The position numbers were made by a program, and so were the translations under genes. The notes under the pieces are model-generated. The model saw nothing but the letters and a program-made list of their open reading frames with translations, was not told the DNA's origin and ran no database searches. 64,000 nt of DNA from Taxillus chinensis (Eukaryota; Streptophyta; Magnoliopsida; Santalales; Loranthaceae), in assembly GCA_023512835.1 (NCBI GenBank), contig CM042087.1, positions 12,060,853 through 12,124,852 of the forward strand, read 5' to 3'. Within the stretch, counting starts at the first letter, position 1. Each line of letters opens with the position of its first letter. Shown in pieces: positions 43,974 to 54,937 of this stretch.

Positions 43974-45083
43974 AGAGTGTGCATTGACTACAGAAAGCTT
44001 AACAGCAATACTAGAAAGGATCACTTTCCCTTGCCCTATATAGATCACATGCTGGGGAGACTTGCCGGACACGCCTACTACTATTTCTTGGACGGTTACT
44101 CTGGCTACAATCAAATCCCAATAGCACCTGAAGATCAAGAGAAGACAACTTTCACATGCCCCTATGGTACGTTCACCTATCGACGCATGCCATTTGGGTT
44201 GTGCAATGCCTCAGCTACTTTCCAAAGATGCATGATGGCTCTATTCTCTGAATATGTGGAGAGGACAATTGAGATTTTCATGGACGACTTCTTCGTATTC
44301 GGACCTTCCTTTGAAGAATGCCTCAATAATCTCTCAGAGATTCTGCAACGTTGTGAGGAAACAAACTTGATTCTTAATTAGGAGAAGTGTCATTTCATGG
44401 TGCAGGAAGGCATAGTATTGGGCCACAAGGTCTCAAAGGCTGGAATTGAAGTGGACAAAGTGAAAATATTGGTCATAAAGAATCTTCCTCCTCCAACTAC
44501 TGTGAAGGGAGTAAGGAGCTTTCTTGGGCATGCTGGATTCTATCGAAGATTTATCAAAGACTTCTCAAAGATCTCTAAGCTCCTTTGTTCACTACTAGCC
44601 AAAGATACAGAGTTCATATTTTCAAAAGAATGTCAAGCGTCTTTTTCTCAACTCAAGCTTGCCCTTGTTGAGGCACCAATCATTACAGCACTAGACTGGA
44701 GCCTACCGTTTGAACTGATGTGTGACGCAAGTGATTATGCGGTAGGAGCAGTGCTTAGACAAAGAAAAGACAAGAAATTACATGCCATAGCATATGCCAG
44801 CAAACTCCTCAATGAAGCTCAACTGAACTATGCCACAACAGAAAAGGAGCTACTAGCAATCGACTTCGCCTTCGACAAGTTTTGGTGTTACTTCTTGGGA
44901 TCCGAATCTGTGGTTTACACTCACCACGCGACAATTAAGTACCTTGTTTTGAAAAAGGATTCCAAACAACGGTTGATACGATGGGTCCTACTTCTCCAGG
45001 AATTTGACTTTATAATTAAAGACAAAGAGGGGACCCAGAATGCAGTGGCTGATCACTTATCTCGCCTAGAAAACTCTTGTTAG
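43974..45083 (+). CDS. pol: Element D RT and RNase H
   Basis: The frame continues after the TAG with [46 protein letters not shown] and the active site [11 protein letters not shown] second TAG (44380-44382) replaces the Trp of LNWEKCHF, and the frame reopens at 44397 with [17 protein letters not shown] and [20 protein letters not shown]. RNase H follows: [33 protein letters not shown] and [12 protein letters not shown] (His in place of the usual Asp of YTDH). It ends at a TAG after [10 protein letters not shown]. Confidence 0.9.
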
Positions 45084-46442
45084 CAGGAGGAAAAAGAAGA
45101 TATTCAGGATGCATTCCCAGACGAGCATTTATTCAAGGTAGAGGCACACACACCCTGGTTTGCTGACTATGTCAATTACATAGTTGGAGGTGTAATGCCT
45201 TATGGAACTAGCTACCAACAAAAGAAGAAATTCTTGGCAGATGTCAAACACTACATATGGGAGGATCCACTTCTATTCAGAACATGCAGTGATGGAATAA
45301 TCCGAAGATGTGTCCCTGAAGAAGAAATGTCGAATATTCTACACCATTGCCACACAAGGGAGTGTGGGGGACACATGGGATCCACAAAGACAGCGGCTAA
45401 GGTATTACAATCTGGATTTTTTTGGCCTTCTTTATTCAAACAAGCAAGAGAATATGTGGTGAATTGTGATGCCTGTCAAAAATCTGGAATCCTTGGAAGA
45501 AAGAATGAGCAGCCTCGTACAAATATTCTTGAAGTTGAATTATTTGATGTATAAGGTATCGACTTCATGGGACCATTTCCGCCTTCTTTCAACAATCAAT
45601 ATATTTTACTAGCGGTGGATTATGTTTTGAAATGGGTTGAAGCAGTAGTAGTCCCTACAAATACTTCCAAAGTGGTGCATAAGTTCCTTCAGAAACAGAT
45701 ATTCAAGAGGTTCGGAGTACGTCGAGCATTAATCAGTGATGGCAGAACTCATTTTTGCAATCATTACCTGAACAAACTGCTGACGAAATATGGAATGCAC
45801 CATAGGGTCGCTACACCCTATCATCCTCAAGCTAATGGTCAAGCAAAGGTTTCAAACTGAGAAATTAAGAAGATTCTGGAACGAACAGTAAGCCATTCTC
45901 AGAAAGACTGGAGTATCAAGTTAGATGATGCACTATGGGCATACCGAACTGCATTCAAGACTCCAATTGGGACATCTCCCTATCAGCTGGTTTATGGGAA
46001 AGCATGTCATTTCCTAGTCGAACTCGAGCACAAGGTATACTGGGCCACTCGATATTTGAACATGGATGCTCAAAAGGCTGGTGAGGAGAGATTATTACAA
46101 CTGAATGAACTGGAGGAATTCAGACAAACCGCCTATGAAAATGCCAAGATTTATAAAGAGCGGACCAAGAAATGGCATGACAAACATATTTCTTCCAAAC
46201 AGTTTGAAGTGGGGCAAATGGTACTGTTGTACAACTCGAGACTTAAGGTCTTTCCTGGAAAACTCAAATCCAAATGGTCTGGCCCCTTTCACATCCGGGA
46301 GATATTGAAAAATGGCGTAATACGCATACAAATAGGAACCAATACCCCTTTTCTGGTTAATGGACAAAGGCTGAAGCCTTATGTGAGTCAAGAACAGATT
46401 GAGCAGATAGTAACTCCCTTAAAGGATGAAGTTCCACAATAA
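45084..46442 (+). pseudogene. pol: Element D integrase
   Basis: The zinc domain (HHCHTRECGGHMGSTKTAA, CDACQKSG) is in the frame 45195-45554. A stop at 45552 precedes [13 protein letters not shown], which has the first catalytic Asp. [15 protein letters not shown] has the second Asp. [14 protein letters not shown] is followed by a TGA and then EIKKILERT, where the Glu sits. The C-terminal part (46056-46442) has [20 protein letters not shown] and [34 protein letters not shown] marks it as Athila-type. The stop at 46440 ends pol. Confidence 0.9.
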
Positions 46443-47276
46443 CCTACACAGCGGTCTAGCGACGACCATAAACAAGCGCTTCTGGGAGGTAGCCCAGTCT
46501 AAAATTGTTTGTTTTTTGTGTTGAGTTTTGTAGGAACTTAAATTCTTTTCAGGAAGACCGCATCTCAGATTTACAGGACGGAATCGAAGGTGGTTGGGTG
46601 AACACTTTTTCACCCGACCTTCATCCGATCAAGGACATCATGGAGGCCAAACTGTTCTAACAGGTCACAATGAAGAAAAGGACGAAAAAGTAGGTTGGTC
46701 GGGTGAAGCCCTTCACCCGACCTTCACCCGACCAAGTTCACAAATTACCAGCCGGCTCCAAAATGCTTCAAAAGGTCAACGGTGAAAAAAAGGATGAAAA
46801 AGCAGGTTGGTCGAGTGAAGCCCTTCACCCAACCTTCAGCTGGCCAGATCTGAAAAATTCCAGAATGCCTAGTTTTATCCCTAGAAGTTCCACAGTGAAG
46901 AAAAAATTGAAAAATCTGGTGGACGGGTGAAGCCTTTCACCCGACCTTCAGCTGACTAGGGCAATAATGGAGGGAATCTTATCTTTTCACTACTGTACCA
47001 TGTGTCATCATCTTATTGGAAGCGCCACCTCATTCCCCAGCTCTAGAACCTTCATCCAAGTGCTATTAACGGAGGTGCAGCCTCCTCATTTCTCTTCACC
47101 CGACCAAAGGAGCTCCCCTCTGTCTCTGATTTTCTTGCCGGAAATTTTGGCTGGAATTTCGCCGGAGTAGCTCTTGTCCTACCAGCAGGTGCCTCAGTCC
47201 CTCCTCAATCATTTTGGATGGCAGTTTTTCGAGGATATTGCTTGGATTGGACCTCTTTTGCCCAAAGTACGGTCTC
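46443..47276 (+). promoter_or_regulatory. Element D pol-ORF3 spacer with GGTCGGGTGAA hairpins
   Basis: This non-coding spacer carries at least four inverted pairs built from GGTCGGGTGAAG. The best has perfect 12-bp arms (46697-46708 and 46711-46722) around a CC centre. Degenerate pairs lie at about 46593, 46807 and 46922, and half sites continue to 47103. The same word is repeated in the LTRs of D. No TATA box as clear as in A or E is visible, so a promoter role is only suggested by analogy. Confidence 0.6.
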
Positions 47277-48135
47277 ATGGAAGCCAGGAGTGATGTAGTA
47301 ACTCGAAGCAGGTGGAATCCGGCAACTATGCTCTGATCCTTCGCCTTTTCTTCCTGATAAAGATGCTGAGTTCTATGATTCACTCTACAAGGAGACAAGG
47401 AATGGTGAAGACTACTTAGTGGGCGTAGTGCAAGGCATTGAGGTGGTGGTTTCAGCTGGAATTATCCATTAAATATTCCAGTTGCCTGAAGTAAGTGCTC
47501 CCCTTCCTAATTTCACTAGTCAGGAACTTAGCATGGCTTTAAATTATCAAGATCCAGGTGGTTCAGCTAGGAGGTACTGCAAGAAAACTGGTTTTCAAAT
47601 GCATGTTAGGTTCTTGGCTATATTATTGGGCAAATGTGTTTTCAGTCAGCACCTTAAACAAGAATCTGTTATTCATGAACACTTGCTATGCATGCATGCC
47701 GTGGTGAATTAGGATTCCCTTAGCTAAGTTAATCTTCAACCATTGGACTAATTCACTTAAGAAACGTATGTATGGTCGATTACTCAGTAAGATCATGCTG
47801 GAGCAACATCCATACTTAGAGCAGCTCACATCTGTGACTCCTTACCCCCCAGGGTTCATTATGAGGAGCATATCAGAGGATGACATACTTGCTGTCCATT
47901 TGGTAGGCCGTGTATTTCAGCGAGTCCATGGTTATGAGCCACACCACACAGCTGCTCCTCCTTCGCCATAGGTTACTTCAGAGGGCCCACGTCATTCATT
48001 CCATTTTTCAGGACAACCTTCTTTCTTTCTAGAAGCTGAGGAGCCTCCCGAGCCTAGCCGTGCTTCCTCTTTCCAAGCACCGGATTATTCTGACTTTCCA
48101 GCTGAGCAGTTCATGGATCAGCTCAACACTTTGGC
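47277..48135 (+). pseudogene. Element D ORF3 N-terminal part: plant transposon protein-like domain
   Basis: In broken frames the region encodes FYDSLYKETRNGEDYLVGVV, QGIEVVVSAGIIH, IFQLPEVSAPLPNFTSQELS, ARRYCKKTGFQMHVRFLAIL and LGKCVFSQHLKQESVIHEHL. These align in order with the ORF3 N-terminal domain of element A (ELIGVVQGVYVRITPEIIRH, RKFQSRRQYTKNGFVGKF, LVGKCLLIQTSG). A methionine at 47277 is a possible start, but an early stop makes it uncertain. The function of the domain is not known to me. Confidence 0.6.
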
Positions 48136-49191
48136 TTGGGAAGTGGAGGTTTCACATGCGGCCCACACGAAGAAATTGGTTGGTCTATTCTCATTTGTAA
48201 GGGGATTTACAAAGCGCAAACAAAAGAATCCACCTTCACCATCACCACTGTTGAACAAGAAGAACCGGAAGAAGCTGATGAGCCTGTTGAGGAAGATGCA
48301 CCTGCCCCTGCTATATTTGGCTACCTGGCTCATCAACCATATTCCTCACCGAAAACTCCCACTGTGCCTATTTATATCTCTGATGAGCCCATGGAGGACG
48401 AACCATCTCCTCTGCGACCTTCTTGGCGGCCGCCCTCCTCTCGGAAAGCTAGTAAAACTACTATGACACGTATACGGGGTGGTAAGAAGGAGGCCTTATT
48501 CTGGCAGAATCTTGATATTTTTGTGCCACCTGACATGATTACACGAGCGGCCCAGTCAGATTATATTGCTTTCACAGTCACTAACAACGAAAACTACCGG
48601 AGTACAGGTTTTGAGCATTACACATTTCCCGCCAACCTGCGCTACAACACGTATCGTCATTGGTTTGACAGCTCTGACGTCTCCAACTTTGTGTATGTTT
48701 TATGGCAAGCCATTACTCGATTTCCTGCCATTTTTACCTTAGGGAGCCGCGCTGAATTACTGCCAACCATGTCCTACCAACCTTTGACACCGGCTTTTGT
48801 GTTCCAACATTTTATTAAAGGACGTCATAATGGTTTTCGACCCTGGGTAACCCTGGACTTCATCCTCATTCCGGTCCATTACTTGAACCATTTTGTGCTC
48901 CTACGGGTCAACCTCCACTCCCTCATCATCGAGCTCTTCAACTCTTGTGCTCAGCCGGAGCCAAGTGACCGTCTCATTTCCCTCCAGCATTCTGTTGTCA
49001 CCAACATCAGTGATGCTCTTCACACTACTAGTTTCTTCTACCAAAGTGGACGACAATCACAATCTTCACTCCTTCCACTCTTCCAGCGCTAGAATGTTCC
49101 GCAACAGCCTAATACCAACAGTTGTGGAGCTTTTGTGTGTTACTATATGGCTGCTTGCGTTTAGACCCATGGCAGCATGTGGACCACTGCA
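48136..49191 (+). pseudogene. Element D ORF3 C-terminal part: Ulp1-like (C48) peptidase
   Basis: An acidic linker (TVEQEEPEEADEPVEEDAPA) leads to a C48-like domain. DFILIPVHYLNHFVLLRVNL supplies the His, IELFNS has Asn exactly where the catalytic Asp should be (17 residues on), and after one in-frame TAG at 49090 the motif PQQPNTNSCGAFVCYYM gives Gln and Cys with the canonical six-residue spacing and a Gly after the Cys. The domain is thus recognisable but doubly impaired in this copy (Asp to Asn, and the stop). It occupies the same place in the element as ORF3 in A and E. Confidence 0.8.
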
Positions 49192-49839
49192 TTAACGCTC
49201 TCACCCGAAGCCCTCCAGGCAATGGTTGCTCGCTTCATTTACTTTTTCAGTCGACCGATTTAGCCAGGGTACTCCTTACTTTCCTCTCATTTTTGGCATG
49301 GGGACCATGCCTTGGTTTAAGTGTGAAGGAGGGGAAAATCTTGCACACTTTCTTTTATTTTGTTTGATTGCTTGTTTTTATTGTATCCCTTGTATATATA
49401 TTGCATGACTGAGTGATTGCATGAATGCTTGCTTGACTTAGGAGATAGCATATGGTTTAGGATAGAGACACCTATACCTACTTGAAGTATATTGTATGTA
49501 TTGGTAGTAATGCTTAGACTCTCTAAATTATTTTCTCTATGCTTGGAATGATATTATTATATGCATGAGCTTGCACTTGTTATGTTTTTAATCTGATTAA
49601 TTTGGTTATTCCTTAGTATTGGTCAGGATTGCATATAATTGTTGGACTAAGTATAAGAAGACAATACAAAGTGTTTTGGGCTGCACTACTAATCATGCAA
49701 TACACTTTTATATGTTACATGTGTTTTCTGCTAACCATTATCTCACTTGTGATTTTCCCTTTTCTTATTTTTCACTTGCTTGATTGAGTGCTTATTTCTA
49801 TTCTTGCTCGGGACGAGCAAGGTTCAAGTGTGAAGGACA
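49192..49839 (+). other. Element D 3' UTR and polypurine-like tract
   Basis: This is AT-rich non-coding sequence of about 650 bp. It ends with GGGACGAGCAAGGTTCAAGTG and then TGAAGGACA directly before the 3' LTR. That order (GACGAGCAAG, then AAGTGTGAAGG) is the same kind of pre-LTR signature as in element A. Confidence 0.75.
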
Positions 49840-51638
49840 TGATTGGGGGGATTTATACCCCCTTTTTAGGGCCATTTTTGATACATTTTCATACACTTTT
49901 GATTCATTTACGGCCCATCTGTGTTACATTTTCATATTTTCATGGCCTAACCCGAAAAGAAGGATTTCTTGTAGTTTTTGTGTATTTTTAGCTATATTTC
50001 TTGTAGGAATCCAACAATCAAAGAAGAATTCACTTAATCCACAGAAGGAAAAAAGAATCCCAAGGACCTGAAGATCACGACGCCCAATTCTCAAGTTGGT
50101 CGAGTGAAGGTCGGGTGAAGCCATACTTCATGTATGGCTTCGCAAAGACACACTGATAATTTTCTCCTTCTGGTCAGGTGAAATCCGAGAACGTTTGTCG
50201 GTGGTCTGGTGAAGAACCGTTCACCCGACCAGCTTAGGTGAAGCTTATTTCGCACCGGCGGACTCGCAGAGATTCATGGAATATAACTCTCTTCTGGTCG
50301 GGTGAAGTTTGAAGACGCTATAGTGTGGTCAGGTGAAGATTTCTTCACCCGACCAAGCTCAAATTCCGGTGATAGACTTCTTGTTTTTGCAGTTCACTCT
50401 TTCCCTTCTGGACCGAAGTCATTTGAGCAAAGGATAGGGACAAAACACTCAGGTCAAAGAAGAATTAATTGAAGAAATTTGAATTCAAATGGGTGCTTTG
50501 TATTTGGATTAAGGTCTTTTATGGGGATTAAGAGGGGGATTTATATTATTTTCAAATTTAAAAATAGGGAGTTACATGAGAGTTAATATGGGCTAATTAT
50601 TTGGAGGAATTATGAGAAATAATGGGGAATTCAAATTCAAAAATTCAAATATAGCCTTGGGAAGCTATCAAAGGGGAGTGGATCCTTCATTTGTAATCAT
50701 CAATCAACTCATCATCCAATATTCAACAATTCTCTTCCATTTCATTCCTCACCTAGAGTAGAAAGAGAGGGAAAGAAGAAGGTTTGGGGCATCTCTTGGA
50801 GGATAAAGGCAACCTGCTGGGAAAAGAAGATCAACCTTGGAATTCTTGTGCTAAATAGGCAAACTATCCTTTTTGGTTTTTCTAATCCATGTTCTATAAT
50901 TTTGTTGTTTTCAATTTAACTATGGAAGCTTAAAAACCCCTGATTGGGGTTAGGATGGAGTTTGATGTAATAAATTAAATTGTAGTGTTTTAGTTTAATC
51001 TCTTTCACCTTGTGAGTATTTATTGAGTATCTTGGGTTGAAATATAAAATGGATTCTGGCCATTTCATTTTATCATATTAGGTATTTATGTGAAGGATTG
51101 GAAAATGAAGCATAAGTAGTTGAAAAATCAGGATATTCAAACTAGGGATTACATGACATGCGGCAATGAGTGTAATACTAGGATACCAAGTTAAGAGTGG
51201 GTGCGATGCTTGCTCTAAACTAAACAACTGAATTCGTAAAGGGTCACCCATCCCCCATGTTAGGGTGTACACAGAATTACCGCACTTGGAAAAGGCTAAT
51301 TCATGCATTAGAGGTTGGGTATTAACTATTGTCACAAAGAAAGAATTAGATTGAACCAAGACATAATCTTGAGAAAAAATACATCAAATGAAGTCTTAAC
51401 TCCAATCACCTTTATCAATTGAACTTTTCTCTACTCAAATCAACATTTCCATTTCTCACATATTTTCAAAAATCAAATTATTTAAATTCAGTTTGGTTTT
51501 TACATTGCTTTCAACCAAAATCTCTTTATAAGCTAGTTAAAATTTCCTAATTCTACATCCTTCCCTTGGGTACAATATTCGAACTTAAAACCCACTTTAT
51601 TACTTGTCATGATTTGTACACTTGTAAATCCTCGATCA
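49840..51638 (+). repeat. Element D 3' LTR
   Basis: It starts TGATTGGGGGGATTT and ends CCTCGATCA. It keeps the GGTCGGGTGAA repeats at about 50105-50360. The TATAAAA box of the 5' LTR is changed to CTATCAAAGG here (about 50665). Confidence 0.92.
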
Positions 51639-52285
51639 GTAGGGAAGCCGGTGGTGGTCAAGATGCGAATGTAGTGGCAAACATAGAAACCACAGCTATG
51701 AGTATCATCCTGAGCAGGAATGCCTTGCTTGACTCGAGTAATTTCCATCGGTTTGGAAAGATGATATCCACCACACCCATGTGAATATCCTTGCATGACA
51801 CGGGTGAGGGTGTGATTGAATTCATGGAGTTGTTCGCGCCGATGGATTAGTAGAGTAGTAGGCTTGGAGTCAAAGATGACGATCCTCTAGTTCTTGAAGT
51901 CAATATCGAGAAGAAACCAGTGCGGGGATGTTGACAAATAGGGGATGAGCACATGGTTTACCTCATTCCATGGACGGAAGGAGTTCTCATATCTACAACC
52001 TTGTATAAACTCTAACATTGATGCATCATCAATGAGCTGAGCCTGCATGATCGGTAGACAGAGTTCCACCCGTGTATCTCGGCGGATATGGAGAGGCAGC
52101 TTCTCCAGATATGACTTTTGTGCAAAGATGAACTGTGTCATCTCAGATTATCCATTTCCTCACCGTCATGTAGTAATCGACACAGGTCAGGGCCGGTGAA
52201 GAATGCTTCGTAGCCACAAGTCTGCCCGGTGGTATCTCCAGCAACATAGCTATTGAAAGCTATAAGTTCAGCTGAGCTGGCTCTT
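51639..52285 (-). pseudogene. Ulp1 (C48) cysteine-peptidase fragment, antisense to D and E
   Basis: Read on the minus strand, it gives SSAELIAFNSYVAGDTTGQT, then after a frameshift FIFAQKSYLEKLPLHIRRDT, WNEVNHVLIPYLSTSPHWFL (His), a TAG, RIVIFDSKP (Asp 17 positions after the His), and KQGIPAQDDTHSCGFYVCHY (Gln and Cys six apart, Gly following). It is closer to canonical Ulp1 than the ORF3 domains of A, D or E (HW, FDS and SCGFYVC are all present), so it is a different lineage. It may be a relic of another transposon (for example a Ulp1-bearing MULE) or of a gene. It is cut on the left by the D LTR and on the right by the E LTR. Confidence 0.75.
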
Positions 52286-53034
52286 GTTGCGCGTGGATTA
52301 GAAGAAGATGTTTAGCTTTACTGCTATAGTTTTGCTTGTAATCATGCGTGAGTAGTTCTTATAATCTAGGGGAGCAATGTAATCCCCTTGTTGTTTTGCT
52401 GTGTTTATGAATATTGGGTTTGGATGATTGAGTTTTGCATGTTTTATAAGTCTGTTCTTAATTTCTATCTTTGGATGTACACCTTGGTATTCTTAGCCCT
52501 AGTCTGGGGCGGATTGAGATTCATAACTTATTTGTAATTGGTGTGATCATTATCCTTTTGCAAGTATGATTTATTGGCTTTGCATGTTTGTGTGTTTAGA
52601 TGACCATTCTGGCATACAACTCTTAAAAGGACCTCAATGACCATTTGTTGTCCTTGGCTTATGTTTAGCATGTTTTCAATCAGACAACCCTAATACCATG
52701 AACCAGTAGAGATAACATAGGGAGGTGAAATTGTGATCTTAGATGCCTTAATCCTTGATTCTAAATCAAACGTTTTTAGTTATTTCAATTGCAATTCTGT
52801 TTTCAGTAAAGTAATTTTAAAACACAATTTTGTTTGCCGTGACATTGTTTTAAGCAAGATTAATTTGGTGATTTGAGTTAAAGCTAGATAACTTAGTAAT
52901 CTCTGTGGGATTGACCCCTTTCTTGTCGCTATTCTATTTAGCATTAGTTAAGGGAATTAATATTTTGAGAAGGGATTTAAACGACAGTAGCTTAACCCTC
53001 ACTTGGGTTTCGCTCACGAAATACCCGTTCATCA
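52286..53034 (+). repeat. Element E 5' LTR (truncated)
   Basis: It matches the 3' LTR from about 63784 onward, so U3 and the TATA box are missing. It ends CCCGTTCATCA before an AAT spacer and the primer site. The last ~100 bases differ from the end of the A LTR, marking E as a subfamily. Confidence 0.88.
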
Positions 53035-53037
53035 AAT

Positions 53038-53056
53038 TGGTGCCGTTGCCGGGGAT
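53038..53056 (+). promoter_or_regulatory. Element E primer-binding site (tRNA-Asp type)
   Basis: TGGTGCCGTTGCCGGGGAT follows the LTR after AAT. It has one mismatch to the tRNA-Asp 3' end complement. Confidence 0.9.
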
Positions 53057-53261
53057 TCAACGGTTAACTAGTTTTTAAAATCAACATTGAGTGAAATTGT
53101 TTGAATTCTGATCTTGGTGTTTATTTTGTCTTTTATTTTCGGTTATTTTGTGTTCTTTATTTGTTTATTTTGCATTGTTCGAAGCTGCTGGGTGTGTTCT
53201 TGTTGTTTTACAGGAACATACACCAAGTGTTTGAGGAATTCCTAGTTGTGCATGCCAAGAT

Positions 53262-54937
53262 AGGAGTTTATACCATTTAATCGGGAAACTGAAAGATTGT
53301 TCAGAGCTCGTCGTAGAGCAGCTAGGGGAAGCGACACGTGAGGTCAAGAAGCATTGCAAGGCTTAGAGCATTCAGTAGGTGAATTGATGGCAAATTTAAG
53401 GCCTGATGGTGGTGCACCGCAAGGAGGGGCCAATTACAATGGCCAATATCCAGAAGAATAGGGTAATAGGTTTATGCCCAGAACCTTCTTAGACTATGCG
53501 AGACCGATGATGTCAGACCATTATTCTGGGATTCAGCAGACAAGAGTCCAAGCAAATAGCTTCGAGCTGAAGCCGGCGTTGATCAACATGGTGAGCAACA
53601 ACGCATTTGGAGGAACAGCCCTAGATGATCCACACCAACATTTGATGAGGTTCTACCAGATGTGTGATACCATAAAGATCAACAATGTATCGGAGGAGGC
53701 AATAAAGCTAAGGCTTTTCCCTTTCTCTTTAAGGGATAGAGCTCTTGGCTGGTTCAACAGTTTGCCAGCAGGTTCAATCAACACTTGGGAGGAGATGCAG
53801 ACCAAGTTCATGTCAAAGTACTTCCCTCCTTCCAAGGTGATCCAGCTCAGAGGGGAGATTAGCAGATTTAGGCAAGATGAGATGGAGACTCTTCATGAAG
53901 CTTGGGAGCATTTCAAAGACTTAGTGAGAAGATGCCCTGATCATGGAAGACCCCAGTGGATTCAAATTGAATCTTTCTACATAGGTCTTCAGTCCCACTC
54001 ACAAGACAAGGTGAATGCAGCTGCTGGAGGATGCTTGATGAATCTAGAGCCTGACGCAGCAGCAGAGCTCTTGGAGGTGCTGTCATTAGCTGATTGGCAG
54101 TGGTCTAATGTGCGTACTTCAAAGCCAAGGGAGAAGATAGCTTTAGTTGATAATTCTTCCAATGATATGCAAGCACAGATTCAAGCTTTAGTGAAAGGCA
54201 TGGAAGTATTGGCTCTTAAAGTTGAAGGATCACAACAAGCTTTACCGATGAATCGAGCAGGGCTGGAGTGGAGTGAAGAAGCAAATTATGTTGGAGGAAA
54301 GGGCTTGTATCGAAGCGCAAATTTTATCCTCAACAACAACAACAAGGGTACAACCAGAACCAGCAGCAATCTCGGCCATTTCGAAAAACTAGAACCGAGG
54401 GGGAGATATCTCATTTCGGTACAAATATGTGCCCCCGGGGATAAGCGAAATCCGTATGCTACGGATAATTATTTACACCCACCTCCAGGATTCGAGCAGA
54501 AACAGCCTTAGCCTCAACAGCAAAGAGGAAGGTAATATCAGAATGTGGATGAGCCAACCAAAAGAGAGGATAATTTGGAGGAAAGGGTAGTCACCATGGA
54601 ATCTTCAATAAAGAATATAGAAAAGTTGTTTGTGAGTTTGTCCCAGAATGTAAATCAAGGAGTCTCAGCTAAATCTTTTCCAAGTGATACTGAGGTGAAC
54701 CCCAAGGAGAGCTGCAAGGCTATTACTCTAACAAGCGGGAAGGCACTGAAAGAAGCTGAAGAGCCTAAGAAGAAGGCAATTCCAGAAGAACAGAGCAGAC
54801 CCTTGGAAGCTGATGACCAAGGAAAATCAGATAAAGCTGAAGAAAGAGTGCAAGAAAAGAAGGACCAGGAGCTGAGTCAAGACAGAATAGCTGAAGAACA
54901 GAGGCAAGAGCTCAGGCCTACTATGCCATTTCCTTAG
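53262..54937 (+). pseudogene. gag: Element E gag
   Basis: The reading frame appears to begin around 53262-53275 (PFNRETERLFRARRRAARGS) and passes two stops before the open frame 53474-54511. That frame holds the capsid domain (FGGTALDDPHQHLMRFYQMC, KLRLFPFSLRDRALGWF, MSKYFPPSKVIQLRGEI, EAWEHFKDLVRRCPDHG) and AAAGGCLMNLEPDAAAELLE. The C-terminal part continues at 54545-54937 with LEERVVTMESSIKNIEKLFV and CKAITLTSGKALKEA. Compared with A it keeps a 3-bp segment in the LGWFNSLPAGSINTW motif. No zinc knuckle is visible. Confidence 0.87.

Larger units (their letters stand above)
39087..51638 (+). mobile_element. Element D: Athila-type Ty3/Gypsy retrotransposon, second family
   Basis: It has two LTRs of about 1.8 kb, a tRNA-Asp-like primer site, gag, protease, RT, RNase H, integrase, a spacer with hairpin repeats, an ORF3 with a Ulp1-like domain, and a 3' UTR. 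The order is the same as in A and E but the sequence is clearly diverged, so it is a separate family. The five bases on either side (GCAAG at 39082 and GTAGG at 51639) do not match well, and the two flanks are different kinds of sequence. All domains are present, but stops and frameshifts interrupt them. Confidence 0.93.

Noticed and set aside
48113..48466. Lys/Pro-rich frame overlapping the ORF3 linker
   Set aside because: It is an alternative frame of the acidic linker. The other frame leads into the C48 domain without interruption.
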